Of a stretch of 34,374 nt of DNA, positions 10,401 through 18,915 are shown in pieces. The stretch is from Pelargonium x hortorum (taxonomy: Eukaryota > Streptophyta > Magnoliopsida > Geraniales > Geraniaceae). Every line of letters starts with the position of its first letter. Position 1 is the first letter of the stretch. The stretch spans positions 1-34,374 of the forward strand of contig JAYMTJ010000090.1 in the NCBI GenBank assembly GCA_036897525.1, written 5' to 3'. A program made the translations under genes and the position numbers. A model generated the notes under the pieces. The model was not told the DNA's origin. It searched no databases and saw only the letters and a list, made by a program, of their open reading frames with translations.

Positions 10401-13400
10401 GGGATGCTTTCAAGTATTGAAGTCCTTGAACAATGGTATCAGGCATGGGAGGGCGCTGGGCCTTGTATTGTGGATATAGAGCATGGCGAAAATTCAGGCC
10501 TACAAAATATTGCAGGAAATATTGTTAGATACTTAGATGTACCACTTCAGAATATAATGGCCAACCCAACAATTTAAAAGTAGAAGGCACATTCAGACAA
10601 AAGTAAACATAAGAGAAAATAAAATTGCAAATACGCAAGGGGTCAAAGATGAGAATTAAAACATTACTAGACCAAGTTCCATCAAGAGTACATTCTTAAA
10701 AATCTAAGAAAGCAATACAATAAGGGGAACAATCTTTTTGACATTCAAACTTTCCATACAAATTCTTTTTTTTTTTTTTTTTTTTGAAATATCATACAAA
10801 TTCAAAAAGAACACTTTTGAACTTAGTTATGAAATAGAAGATATTGAAAGAAACTGAGTTCTCAGTAATGCATATTTTATTTGTTAAGGTATATCCTACT
10901 TGATTATGAGTAAATCTGAGACCACCCTCCACCTAATAGCTCAAGCTAAGTTATCAAGTAATATCTTAGTATAAATGGTAATCTCCACACAATAATGCTC
11001 ACCCAGAGACATCCAAATTTTTACATATGTAACTATGGGTCCATCGTTTCTAAAAAAATCAATCATTTCAGCTTCATCATGGAACAAAAAATAAAGAAAA
11101 AACATACCTTTTGCCCTTACACTTCCCTTGGATGACTTATTTGTATCACTAAAAGGAACTCCTAAAAAGAAAACGTTTGTTCAGGATATAATGGCCAACC
11201 CAACAATTCATAAAAGAAAATAAAACTGCAAACAAGCACGGGGTCAAAGATGAGAATTAAAACATGACTAGACCAAGTTCCATCAAGAGTACATTTTTAA
11301 AAATCTAAGAAAGAAATACAATAAGGGAAAGAGCAATATAGAACACTTTTGAACTCATTTAAAAATTAAAATAGAAGAAATTGAAAGAAACAGAGTTCTC
11401 AGTTATGCATATTTTATTTGTTAAGGTATATCCTACTTGATTATGAGTAAAATTGAGACCACCTTCCACCTAATAGCTCAGGCTAAGTTTATCAAGTAAT
11501 ATCTGTACAATAAGGCTCACCCAAATACATCTAAATTTCTACGTATGTAACTGTGGGTCCATCGTTTCTAACAGATCAACCATTTCAGCTTCATCATGGA
11601 ACAAAAAACATACCTTTTTCCCTTACACTTTCCTTGGATGACTTATCCGTATCACCAAAGGGAACTCCTGAAAAGAAAACTTCTGTTTTATCAAAATTGC
11701 GTGTGAACCAACAGCCGAGTTACCAGAGAACCAATAACTCATAAAAATCTACCGTTGAATCTAAAAGGCAGGGTCAAACTTCTAAAAGCCAATACCTAGA
11801 AACTGACTACTTCCAGTTGCATATGCACCCAAGAGCAAGTAACCAGACATATCCAATATAAGCCTATATGATATTTGAATAAGAACCGTGTATGCCCTCA
11901 CCTAGCACGCAAAATAGGCTTGCTACGCACAAACAACGCCGCAGTTGGGCATCAAACTAAGAAATAACCATCAGGTTTCTAAAGAGCCAATTCATAATAA
12001 TAGTTTAATGCAAAGGTTTGACTGATAGGAAAACTAGTAGAGCCCCCCAAAGACTACGTAATTATTTTACTCCGTATCTTACTCATAGATTCATAAGCAC
12101 TTTCTCAAGTACCTAACTAAAAACATTTCACATAAGACTCTAGAACTTCTAGTTTCAAATAATTATAGTCAAAATTAGAAGAAGCCTTTTCTCCGCTCAC
12201 AATCAACACTGCAAAACAAGATTTAGGAGAAAGAGAATGGAGAAAACATATAAATTTAGTTTGAACTAGCCAATTAAAAAGGAGTTGGGAACAAAAAAAC
12301 ATGCAGTCCTCTTTTCCTTCTAACAAAAATAAAGGAAGAGCGCTACTCTTTCTTTTGAAACTAATGCCAAAAAAAGGGTAGCCTAGTGGCACTAGCACGC
12401 AAGGCCTCCCACTATTGTGGGATCTAAAGACAGTCATTTGAGTACACAACCTTACCCCTACCTCACAGAGAAATTGTTTCCCGTACCGAACTTGTGACCT
12501 TAAGATAATAAGCATCAATTACTATTGCGCCAAGGCTTACCCTTAATACTAATGGCTAACACAAAATTGAAGTAAAATGCATAAGATAAAGAATCTAAGA
12601 AAATCTAAATTAATCTAAAAAACTGCTTCTATACACAAAACAAATATCTCAGAATATATATACTTCAAAAAAAAAAAATCTCAGAATATAATAAATTAAT
12701 AATTGAATAAAAATTACATACTTATTAGGGTAAAATGTAAATAGATACTCTATACTTAACCCATTTTGCTTGCATATAACTCCCTATACTTTTTTCCCTG
12801 ACAGCCAAGTCCACGTACTTTCACTTTTTCATTCCGCTAGCTAGATATACTTTTTTCTCTTTCATCACGTGTATGGCACATGATCTATAATATTTTCCAA
12901 AATACTACCATCACCAGCAATTTCACATTGCTTGAATGAAAAACTGAAAACACAGGGAGGGGGATGGTTGTCACCAAAACAAGTACAGGGAGCTATCTGC
13001 ACATGGGGCAAAATATAAGGTATTTCTATGCAATTTGCACTACTTATTATGACAACATTATATGGGGTCATTGGGTAAAAGATTTTGGGGTATCTAGTTT
13101 CACCCTGGTAGTCAATTCTTTTCATGAATAGCAGAGTCACTCATGAAACAAATTAGAATGTCAAAAAACATAAAAACTAAGGATCGGTGTGTGTGAACAG
13201 TCAAACACATAAGACAAGGAAGGAGGTCAAGCTCAGATATGAAAACCTCAACAAACTGTTTACCCACCATCATGGTCAAACACCACCTGCATGAAAAATA
13301 ACCAAAAATAACAAATTAAACCCAGTATCAAATTAAAAATGTAATTAACAGCTAACAGAAAAGGAACTTAAGGCATAACTTAGACAAAAATCAATGTTAA

Positions 13401-16400
13401 TGCATAAATTATTAAAATTCAAATTTTAATAAGTAACGGAAATAGTAAGAGAAAACAGATGAGAAGTAAAGCAATTGTCTCCTAAAGTCCTAAATCATTG
13501 AAAGATATTGTGTTTAGACAAACTGCTAAACCAAATAGCATGAATTGGAATCCTAAGTCGGTGTTTCTAGCCAAGTATTTGTAGTAGAAAATACACCAAA
13601 ATATAATCTTACCGCTACATGAGAAGGAATAATTTGCAAGACATCAATTATCTGCAAAAGAAACTTTTTATCAGGAAAACCTGAAAACTAAACTAATAAA
13701 GAAATAAAAAGAAGACAAAAAGTTTGTTCATATTTACTAATTGAAGACAATACCTGAGAAAAAGTTAGAAAACACATAGGCACTGTATGAGATCAATGCT
13801 GGAGAATTATTTACAGTAAGAAATAAAATGGCATAGATTATGCATGTCCACAGGACCACAGGGCCATTATACTGTACTGAAGCCTAGAGGCGATACAGCA
13901 GATATTAATTTGAATGTAGAGATAAAGCATCTGATTAATGGGAATAAAGCAGAAGTCAATTTAAATGAGGATATGAAATGCTTGCTGCTCAGCCTGCTCT
14001 CTATCTCCATACTCTAAAACCATATATTAGTCTTTCAGATTTCAACAGCCCCCTCATTTTTAAAACTGAATGCAGCAACTGCAAAATGAAATGCAAAAAA
14101 AAGTCCACAACTTGCCCACGCAAAATAAAGAACTATGAGACAGACCAGAACGCTAGGACAATCTTTATAAGGGACATATATCAAGTTAGCAGGGGAGCCA
14201 ACCAGAAAACTAACAATCTATAAACCATTGCGCGTGCTTTGACTTTTGAAAGGCCTTAAACAAAAGGAAAAATTAACTGATTAGGAAGTTCGTTTCTTAA
14301 AAAAAAAAAAATTAGGACTTTAAATTTTAGATGAGAATACTAGCAACAAGAAATGCATACCCAAGGTACATATTTTATGTGTAAACCATATACTAATATA
14401 TCATAGAAAAGCAAAAGGTTCATGTCAATTAGAATTCTCTCCTAAGGAATAAAGATTAGTCAGATATTTACATCAAGAGGACCTTCACATTAATGTGACA
14501 ACACACATTTAGCGTTGTAATGCTCTTACTCTGTTGTGAAGAAAACAATAAAGTATCTTCCTAAAAACTCAACTCTAAAAATTCATACTTTGCATCACTG
14601 ATCTACATAAACAGATTAAATTATAATGACCGGCTAATGTCATAGAATCGAAAAGTACTTCATCAGAAAAACACTTCAGTAGACTGACTTCCGGTCATTG
14701 AAATGTAGGATGTAATGCAAATTTCTATTTTAACTCTGAATGTTACCATACTGGTTCTTATATGGATGTTTATATGGGTTTCCCTCCCCACCTTTTCTTT
14801 TATCGATAAGTCCCCTTTCATAAAGTTATTCCACATGCTGATGGCTTGAGGCGTCAATCATGTACGCCAGAAAAAACAACTCTCACGAAAACAGATAATT
14901 CTGTGATTAAATATGCATCCAAGAAAAAATGCAACTCCGATAATATTCTAACTTTGTGTTTAACAAACAGAAGAACATCAATGTACAGAAACACTTTAAA
15001 CGGGAGAAAATAGAATTACAGGAAATTTCATGAAGCCAGATATACAATCACTTACAAGTGATAGAGATTTAAATATTGTCAAAACCCAATCTCCATTTCC
15101 ATCAGCATTGGCTAAGTGACCATGGTGCAACCTTGCTAATCAATCATAAGAAAACTAACCACTGATTAGCAGAAATGCAATAGTCAGGTACCAAAAGAGT
15201 AGACTGTTTGATTATCTGTACGGCTAAACTCATTTTATATGGCACTTGAGGATAGAATTCTATATGCAAAGCTGCATAATCCTAAAAAAGACACATATCA
15301 AAAAATAACAGAAGAGCAAGTTATGGAATGAAACTTCTAACTCAAACATGGTAAACTTCTTAGAAGAATAAGGAGATAACTGCACACACAAAATCAAGTT
15401 ATAAGTGGACAGAATTATCTCCAAGCTATGACAGAAAATTAAGCAATTTAATAATACATGAAAGTCAGCCCTAAAATTAGCAAATTCTTTATCAACTTTA
15501 AATTCATCAACTTTAAGAAACATCCTCCGTTTGTGTCCTAATGCCCTTTCAAGAAAATTCGATACAGTCAGCCCTAGAATTAGCAAATTCTTTATCAAGT
15601 TTAAATTCATCAACTTCAATATATAATGAATTACCAATGGAATGACGAGTCTGACAATCTCTTGTTCCTTGTGAAATATAAAAGCTAATTGTCTTGATTG
15701 TAGAAGAAATAATGGAATAGGTAAAGGTAATAAGCTACCACATAAAAAACTAGCAAACAATGAACGTAGAATTTTAAGAATGATTTAAAAATTAAAATAG
15801 CATACCCAGAAGCTTGTAGTAAGATCTGTATATAATTGATGTGCCATCAATGAGCATTACCCTGCGGTCCCTCCCAGTTGAATTGCTGGTACTTACAGCT
15901 CTTTCTTTAACATTAGTTGTATCAGCAGAAGTCACTAAATTTCTATGAGTGGTTGCATGAAGGACCCCAGCTGCAATCGAATCATAACGACCAGAAAATT
16001 TACAGTAGCCCTGAAAAACAGGAAATAATATGTTATGTTTTCCTGTAAGCTATTATCCAGTGTATCTGCATTTGCCATATTGCATTGCAAATATATTTTC
16101 AATTATTCTCGGCAACAACCACAAGTAGAAATCAACTGGCTAAAGAAAGAGAGGTAAAACAAAAGAAGAAGCATAATAGTAAATAGTAAATAGTAAATAG
16201 TAAATAGTAAATAGTAAATAGTTTTTACAACTATGTGCAGGTAGGTCTGCAATGTTCTCTGACCCATAGCATTCTCTTTTATGTAACAAAATGACCATCT
16301 CACTCCACTATTAAATATATTATATAAGAAAGTTATGCTGAAAAAATTAAACAGGCAGATCTTGAAACGGTTAATTAGATACCGAATGGCAAAAATCTTA

Positions 16401-16675
16401 AATATACATTCACTGAGGACATTGACAATCCTCGTAAAGAAGGCCAACGCCCACCATATTTAAAGAGCATTTTAAGGCTTCTGATACATTATCCAATGCG
16501 TGTAACTGACAAATACCTTTCCTGGAAGTGTGGATAAAGTATGAACCAGATTTGCATTCTTGAGGTGGCTAAAGTTGCTTGTAATTCTTAGAGATGTTAA
16601 TAAGCTTCCCCCCGTACAATTACAACTCCTCCATATGTGCTGGATACGAACACGGTAAGAATGATAGTAGGCCAT
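4447..16675 (-). CDS. Organelle-targeted 5'-3' exonuclease (PolI N-terminal/FEN-type domain, OEX-like)
   Basis: Coding exons on the minus strand: 16675-16517, 16010-15806, 15135-15056, 13651-13613, 13286-13268, 11667-11614 (or its twin 11161-11108), 10499-10372, 10285-10217, 9505-9426, 9069-8960, 8613-8563, 8239-8181, 5708-5664, 5538-5464 and 4593-4447. Every junction is GT-AG and in phase, giving 439 aa with one copy of the duplicated exon. Residues 1-62 contain no D or E and are rich in R, S, T and N, as in a mitochondrial or plastid transit peptide. The metal-binding acids of the 5'-3' exonuclease fold are present: VMLIDGTS (D108), FDHDG (D165, D167), GVEADDVIG (D235, D236), SPDKDFF (D258, D260) and IGDKSDNIPG (D308, D311), followed by a helix-hairpin-helix (residues about 315-335). 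The family removes flaps and RNA primers in DNA repair and replication. There is no polymerase domain, as expected for the plant organellar exonucleases OEX1/OEX2, but I cannot say which one this is. Confidence 0.93.
4880..5110. repeat. Degenerate MITE-like repeat in the last intron of the exonuclease gene
   Basis: This stretch holds several imperfect copies, in both orientations, of phrases such as CTAAACTTTCATGTTTGGTCCC, TTTAGGGACCAAATTGG and TTCAGGAACTATTTTTAGTT. The pattern is familiar from non-autonomous DNA transposons in plants, but the ends and target duplication are not clear, so no superfamily is assigned. Confidence 0.45.
6183..6360. mobile_element. Tourist-like MITE (PIF/Harbinger), 178 bp, with TAA target duplication
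   Basis: Terminal inverted repeats of about 33 bp: the left end GGCTCTGTTTGGATTGC continues to GGGAATGGGAATCA, and the right end read in reverse is GGCTCCGTTTGGATTGC continuing to GAGAATGGGAATCA. The element is flanked by TAA on both sides (6180-6182 and 6361-6363), the 3-bp duplication typical of PIF/Harbinger elements. It has no coding capacity, and it lies in the intron between exons 8239-8181 and 5708-5664. Confidence 0.9.
6378..7825 (+). mobile_element. Broken, old LTR-type element with a very short internal region
   Basis: Fossil LTR-retrotransposon kin in the same intron. Visible parts are a first LTR about 6378-7600 (ending in CA), a primer-binding-site-like sequence at 7602 (TGGTATCAAAG, initiator-Met type), about 125 bp of non-coding internal sequence, a purine-rich tract at 7727-7737, and the start of a second LTR at about 7739-7825. 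The two LTR starts align (CTGATTG..CG..AGC.CACAATA..) but are clearly diverged, so the element is old. It is incomplete and encodes no protein. Confidence 0.6.
7852..8000. repeat. MITE-like AT-rich repeat fragment
   Basis: The phrases TAAATTACACATGGCTACC, TTTTGCACATGACCCC and TATGACCCCCTAAACTATGG form the kind of repeated TA(C/A)CC..ACTAT pattern seen in non-autonomous plant DNA transposons. Only one end is suggested, so the family is uncertain. Confidence 0.35.
8671..8688. repeat. (GA)9 microsatellite
   Basis: A perfect dinucleotide run in the intron between exons 9069-8960 and 8613-8563. Confidence 0.95.
8932..8952. repeat. (CA)n microsatellite beside a splice donor
   Basis: A CA/TG run of about ten units. 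On the gene's strand it is a TG repeat followed by a T-run, starting about seven bases after the donor at 8959. Confidence 0.95.
9838..9935 (+). mobile_element. LTR-type fossil fragment
   Basis: A purine-rich stretch (GAAGTGGGGGAGT) is followed by AAAGTCCCACATTGGAAAAAT and a TATATAA-like stretch. This is the start-of-LTR pattern common to many plant TRIM and LTR elements. Only a fragment is present. It is old and non-coding, inside the intron between exons 10285-10217 and 9505-9426. Confidence 0.5.
9940..9959. repeat. (TC)10 microsatellite
   Basis: A perfect TC run directly after the LTR-type fragment. Confidence 0.95.
11108..11161 (-). CDS. Duplicated exon, copy 2 (downstream, more diverged)
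   Basis: Also 54 nt, with an acceptor ending TTTTTAG and a donor GTATGTTTTT, in the same phase as copy 1. It codes GVPFSDTNKSSKGSVRAKG. It differs from copy 1 at six bases: two silent and four amino-acid changes (G to S, D to N, E to G, E to A), with a net loss of three acidic side chains. The frame is open and the splice sites are intact. Whether it is used cannot be told from DNA alone. Confidence 0.7.
11614..11667 (-). CDS. Duplicated exon, copy 1 (upstream, conserved-looking)
   Basis: A 54-nt exon with an acceptor ending CTTTTCAG and a donor GTATGTTTT. With the split glycine codons at each end it codes GVPFGDTDKSSKESVREKG, leading into GLNFRHALYP. It directly follows the FDHDG metal-binding motif. 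Its acidic residues match what I expect at this point in the family, so this is probably the ancestral copy. Confidence 0.85.
12369..12547 (-). mobile_element. Au-like SINE with target-site duplication
   Basis: Read on the minus strand it starts AAGGGTAAGCCTTGGCGC, carries a tRNA-like box region (around 12520-12490), then the GGGTAAGGTTGTG middle and the GGGAGGCC / GGCTACCC end, and finishes in a T-run. Short direct repeats flank it: ACTAATGCC at 12360-12368 and ACTAATGGC at 12548-12556 (eight of nine bases match). The layout and head/tail blocks fit the Au SINE family. It is in the sense orientation within the intron between exons 13286-13268 and 11667-11614. Confidence 0.82.
12728..13110. 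mobile_element. Candidate non-autonomous DNA transposon with imperfect inverted ends
   Basis: The left end reads AGGGTAAAATGTAAATAGAT and the right end, reversed, reads AGGGTGAAACTAGATACCCC. These are imperfect inverted repeats about 380 bp apart. The interior has repeated CCCTATACTTTTTTCCCT-like phrases and no open frame of note. Target duplications are not clear, so a Mutator-like origin is only a guess. Confidence 0.45.
13660..15055 (-). other. Exonuclease intron, nothing recognised
   Basis: This 1.4-kb intron between exons 15135-15056 and 13651-13613 is AT-rich. I find no element ends, RNA gene or exon-like frame with splice signals in it. Confidence 0.5.
15463..15616. repeat. Short intronic direct repeat, about 52 bp, offset 102 bp
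   Basis: 15463-15514 and 15565-15616 share AGTCAGCCCTA(A/G)AATTAG followed by CAAATTCTTTATCAA and TTTAAATTCATCAACTT, with only two or three differences. They are separated by about 50 bp of unrelated sequence in the intron between exons 16010-15806 and 15135-15056. Confidence 0.9.
16181..16222. repeat. (AAATAGT)6 heptanucleotide tandem repeat
   Basis: Six perfect 7-bp units, preceded by a near-unit, in the first intron after the coding start of the exonuclease gene. It is not the plant telomere unit (TTTAGGG). Confidence 0.95.
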
Positions 16676-17269
16676 TAACTCACAGCAGCAATCCCCAATA
16701 GCTATTCATGCAAAAAGAACCTTAAAGTGTAAAATGACCTGAAATTTCAAAATCTGGAGCTTATTTATATCCCAAATCACATCCATGTGGATATGAAATG
16801 AATGAAACAAGATGGACAGAGAAGGAAGCACAGCTCAAAACGAAAGTTACTAAGCAGAAAGTGCACTCTTAATAAATAACAAAGCACAAATTTCTAGGAA
16901 TGTTAATGCAAATTAGCAGCAAAAGCAAAACAATACACAAATTTTCTTGCAATGTTACAATAAATTAGCAGCAGAGAAGCAAAGATCCACCAAAAATTAA
17001 CAATGTTAGTGTTCAATGTGTAAAAACGCAGATATTATCATGGTTTATCAACAATTTGCACAAACCTAACAGCAAAACAGGTAAGGTTTTTCATTTTCCT
17101 AAATTATTCGGGCGAGCAAACAGGTTTATCAAACTGAAATCTCGGTTCAAAAAACACGTCTACATCTGTCTCTAGAATAACCTCTCCAGTAATATAGCAA
17201 AAACAAAAAACACATATTGCAAGTAAAGGAAAACCAAAAGAAAACTATATAATATAGAGAGCCTTACGA

Positions 17270-17480
17270 GTACTTGCAAAGAGAGCTCGGGAAATCGTTG
17301 GTTTTCTCGAGCCCCAATGATGAACAGTTTCGGGAATGTTTTGCTTTCTATCAAATTTTCTCGGTGACCAAGCAGAACAAAAATTTGCAACATGAAATAA
17401 GTGTGGAATAGATTTGGAGGGTGAAGGATTCTTAAATTATTTATGTTTATTTCGGCCCGCCAAAACAATGAATCACGGCC
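17270..17480 (-). other. Proposed 5' leader exon of the exonuclease gene
   Basis: Upstream of the first coding exon there is a leader-like stretch ending in a donor (GTAAGG at about 17268, or GTACTC six bases earlier). A possible acceptor is CTGCTGTGAG, just before TTAATGG at 16678-16673. An ATG at 17393 opens a frame that stays open through either donor. If this acceptor is used, that frame joins the main reading frame. The longer N-terminus (MLQIFVLLGH...) is therefore possible, but ATG 16675 is my preferred start because the transit-peptide character begins there. Confidence 0.45.
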
Positions 17481-17560
17481 AGAGATGATGTTCCAATTGA
17501 CTGCCCCGATTTTGCCACGTCGTCGAGATTAAACGACCTGTTCTCCTGCGTTTTCTGTAG
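17481..17560 (-). promoter_or_regulatory. Likely proximal promoter of the exonuclease gene
   Basis: Immediately upstream of the leader exon, the minus strand contains ACGTGGC (complement of GCCACGT near 17513-17519), the core of ABRE/G-box type sites, in a locally GC-richer stretch. A GGGCC-type element (GGCGGGCCG) lies at about 17454-17462. The motifs are short, so this is a position-based call. Confidence 0.35.
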
Positions 17561-18350
17561 GCGGGTAGTAATATTTTAAAAGCAATTAAAATCCCAAGGA
17601 TAAAAGTTTCAAAAATAAAATAAAAATTGGTTAACTAGTTTGGTCTCCTCCGGTCCTCTAGATTAAGAGTGTAAACGACTCGAGGCTTACGTGAGCAGCT
17701 CGAGATTGGTTCGCTAAATAATTGGCCTAGGCCTAGACTCATTATAATTGAACTTGAGGCTAAGTTTAGATTCATTTAATAAACGAGCTCGAGCTGAACT
17801 TTTTATGGCTCGATAGACATGCAAACCAGATCGTTTATTATTTTATAATATATATAATATCAAAAGAGAAAAATGGGAATCACTGCGCTAATGCAACATT
17901 AGGGCACTGTGGACCCAACAATGAGATCGTCGAATGAAAAGGAGGTGGAGAAGACCCCTGAAGAGGTGTTGGAGAAGAGCTCTAAAGCTGAGAAAGAAAA
18001 GGCTGGTTTAAGTTGACTTACTCTTAGACATTCTGCCAGTGGAGAGTGAGAGCCCGTCATGGTCTACAGTTAGAGGTACGTGTGTCGGAAAACACTTGAG
18101 AATTCGGTACGCTAAGGTTTGCAAACTCTACATCGATAGGAGAATAGACTCACGCCCTTAGTTAGGCATTTGGTTGCGCTTTAAGGGTTCTAATATAGAA
18201 CGTTAAAACTTTCTTTTGTAATCTGTTGAGTGGTTTTTCTTTTATATAAAGTTACAATTTCAAAAACTAATAATAATAACTCGTTGAGCTTGCATTATTA
18301 GGATCAATTTTCCTCGAAAAATGACCTGCAACTACCTCCAACATTCAAGT
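17561..18350. other. Intergenic spacer between TAF1 and the exonuclease gene
   Basis: Both neighbours are on the minus strand, so this holds the TAF1 3' flank and the distal exonuclease promoter. About 17680-17830 is rich in CGAGCTCGAG-type phrases, a degenerate repeat style common in plant genomes. A 31-codon ATG frame starts at 17921 (MRSSNEKEVEKTPEEV..), but nothing else supports it as a gene. Confidence 0.45.
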
Positions 18351-18353
18351 GTA

Positions 18354-18359
18354 TTTATT
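18354..18359 (-). terminator. Likely polyadenylation signal of TAF1
   Basis: AATAAA on the minus strand about 200 bases past the TAF1 stop codon, a usual plant 3' UTR length. Plant signals are loose, so other sites may be used. Confidence 0.5.
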
Positions 18360-18555
18360 CATTGACTCCATAAAACAGTAATAATTTACGAAAGTAGCTT
18401 TCATCTATTTGTTGCAAACAATGCAAAATAGAACATTTTTCCTCATAAAAGAATGTAGAGGAACTGCTTTTTCATTCAACTCTTGTATATGTACACAATA
18501 AGAAACAAGAGACCAAGAGGCAATGAAATGTTAAAGCATATTAGTAATACACTAA

Positions 18556-18915
18556 CTAATCCCTACTTTCAATACCGCTTTCAGCTTCATCCAAGCTATC
18601 CTCATGTTCAATTAGCATGTGGTCGCATAGCTCCAAAAGCTGATCGGCAAGGGGAGGAATAAACGGGTGGCGCGTATCATTGTATATGTGGGCATTTTTG
18701 GTGATCTGAAACATATCTGCCCTGAATTGTACCCGGTTCTTGTATTCTAATTTCCGAATCTTGTCCTTGATAGTGGAAAGATCCATAGGGTTCTTTATGA
18801 TATTGTAATAGTCAGGAGCATCTTTCTTGGACACCGGCTTTACGAAAAGATATGACACCTCCTGTCTCGCTTTAAGGTGCTCAACAATGCCCTCTAAGAT
18901 GTTTGCCAAACCAAC
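18556..18915 (-). other. C-terminal bromodomain of TAF1
   Basis: The last exon codes a bromodomain: LANILEGIVEHLKARQEVSY, FVKPVSKKDAPDYYNIIKNP, MDLSTIKDKIRKLEYKNRVQ, FRADMFQITKNAHIYND. The asparagine that grips acetyl-lysine (the N of YND) and the YY pair of the ZA/BC pocket are present. A short acidic tail (EDSLDEAESGIESRD) ends the protein. Confidence 0.93.

Larger units (their letters stand above)
10546..11691 (-). repeat. Tandem duplication carrying a 54-nt exon of the exonuclease gene
   Basis: Two copies lie side by side: about 10546-11179 and about 11180-11691. Both begin with TTCAG(A/G)ATATAATGGCCAACCC and end just past the exon. They share long near-identical stretches, for example the sequences around 10875-11000 and 11413-11515. 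I judge identity by eye at around 90%. The lower copy is longer because it holds an extra T-rich stretch near 10740-10800. Each copy contains one version of the exon coding for GVPF.DT.KSSK.SVR.K. Confidence 0.92.

Noticed and set aside
15260-15760. A 166-codon minus-strand frame inside the exonuclease gene
   Set aside because: It lies in an intron flanked by well-supported exons, is low in complexity, and contains the 52-bp direct repeat. No domain is visible.
17921-18016. Short ATG frame of 31 codons, lysine/glutamate-rich
   Set aside because: It is too short, has no homology I recognise and no splice or promoter context. It lies in a repeat-like spacer.
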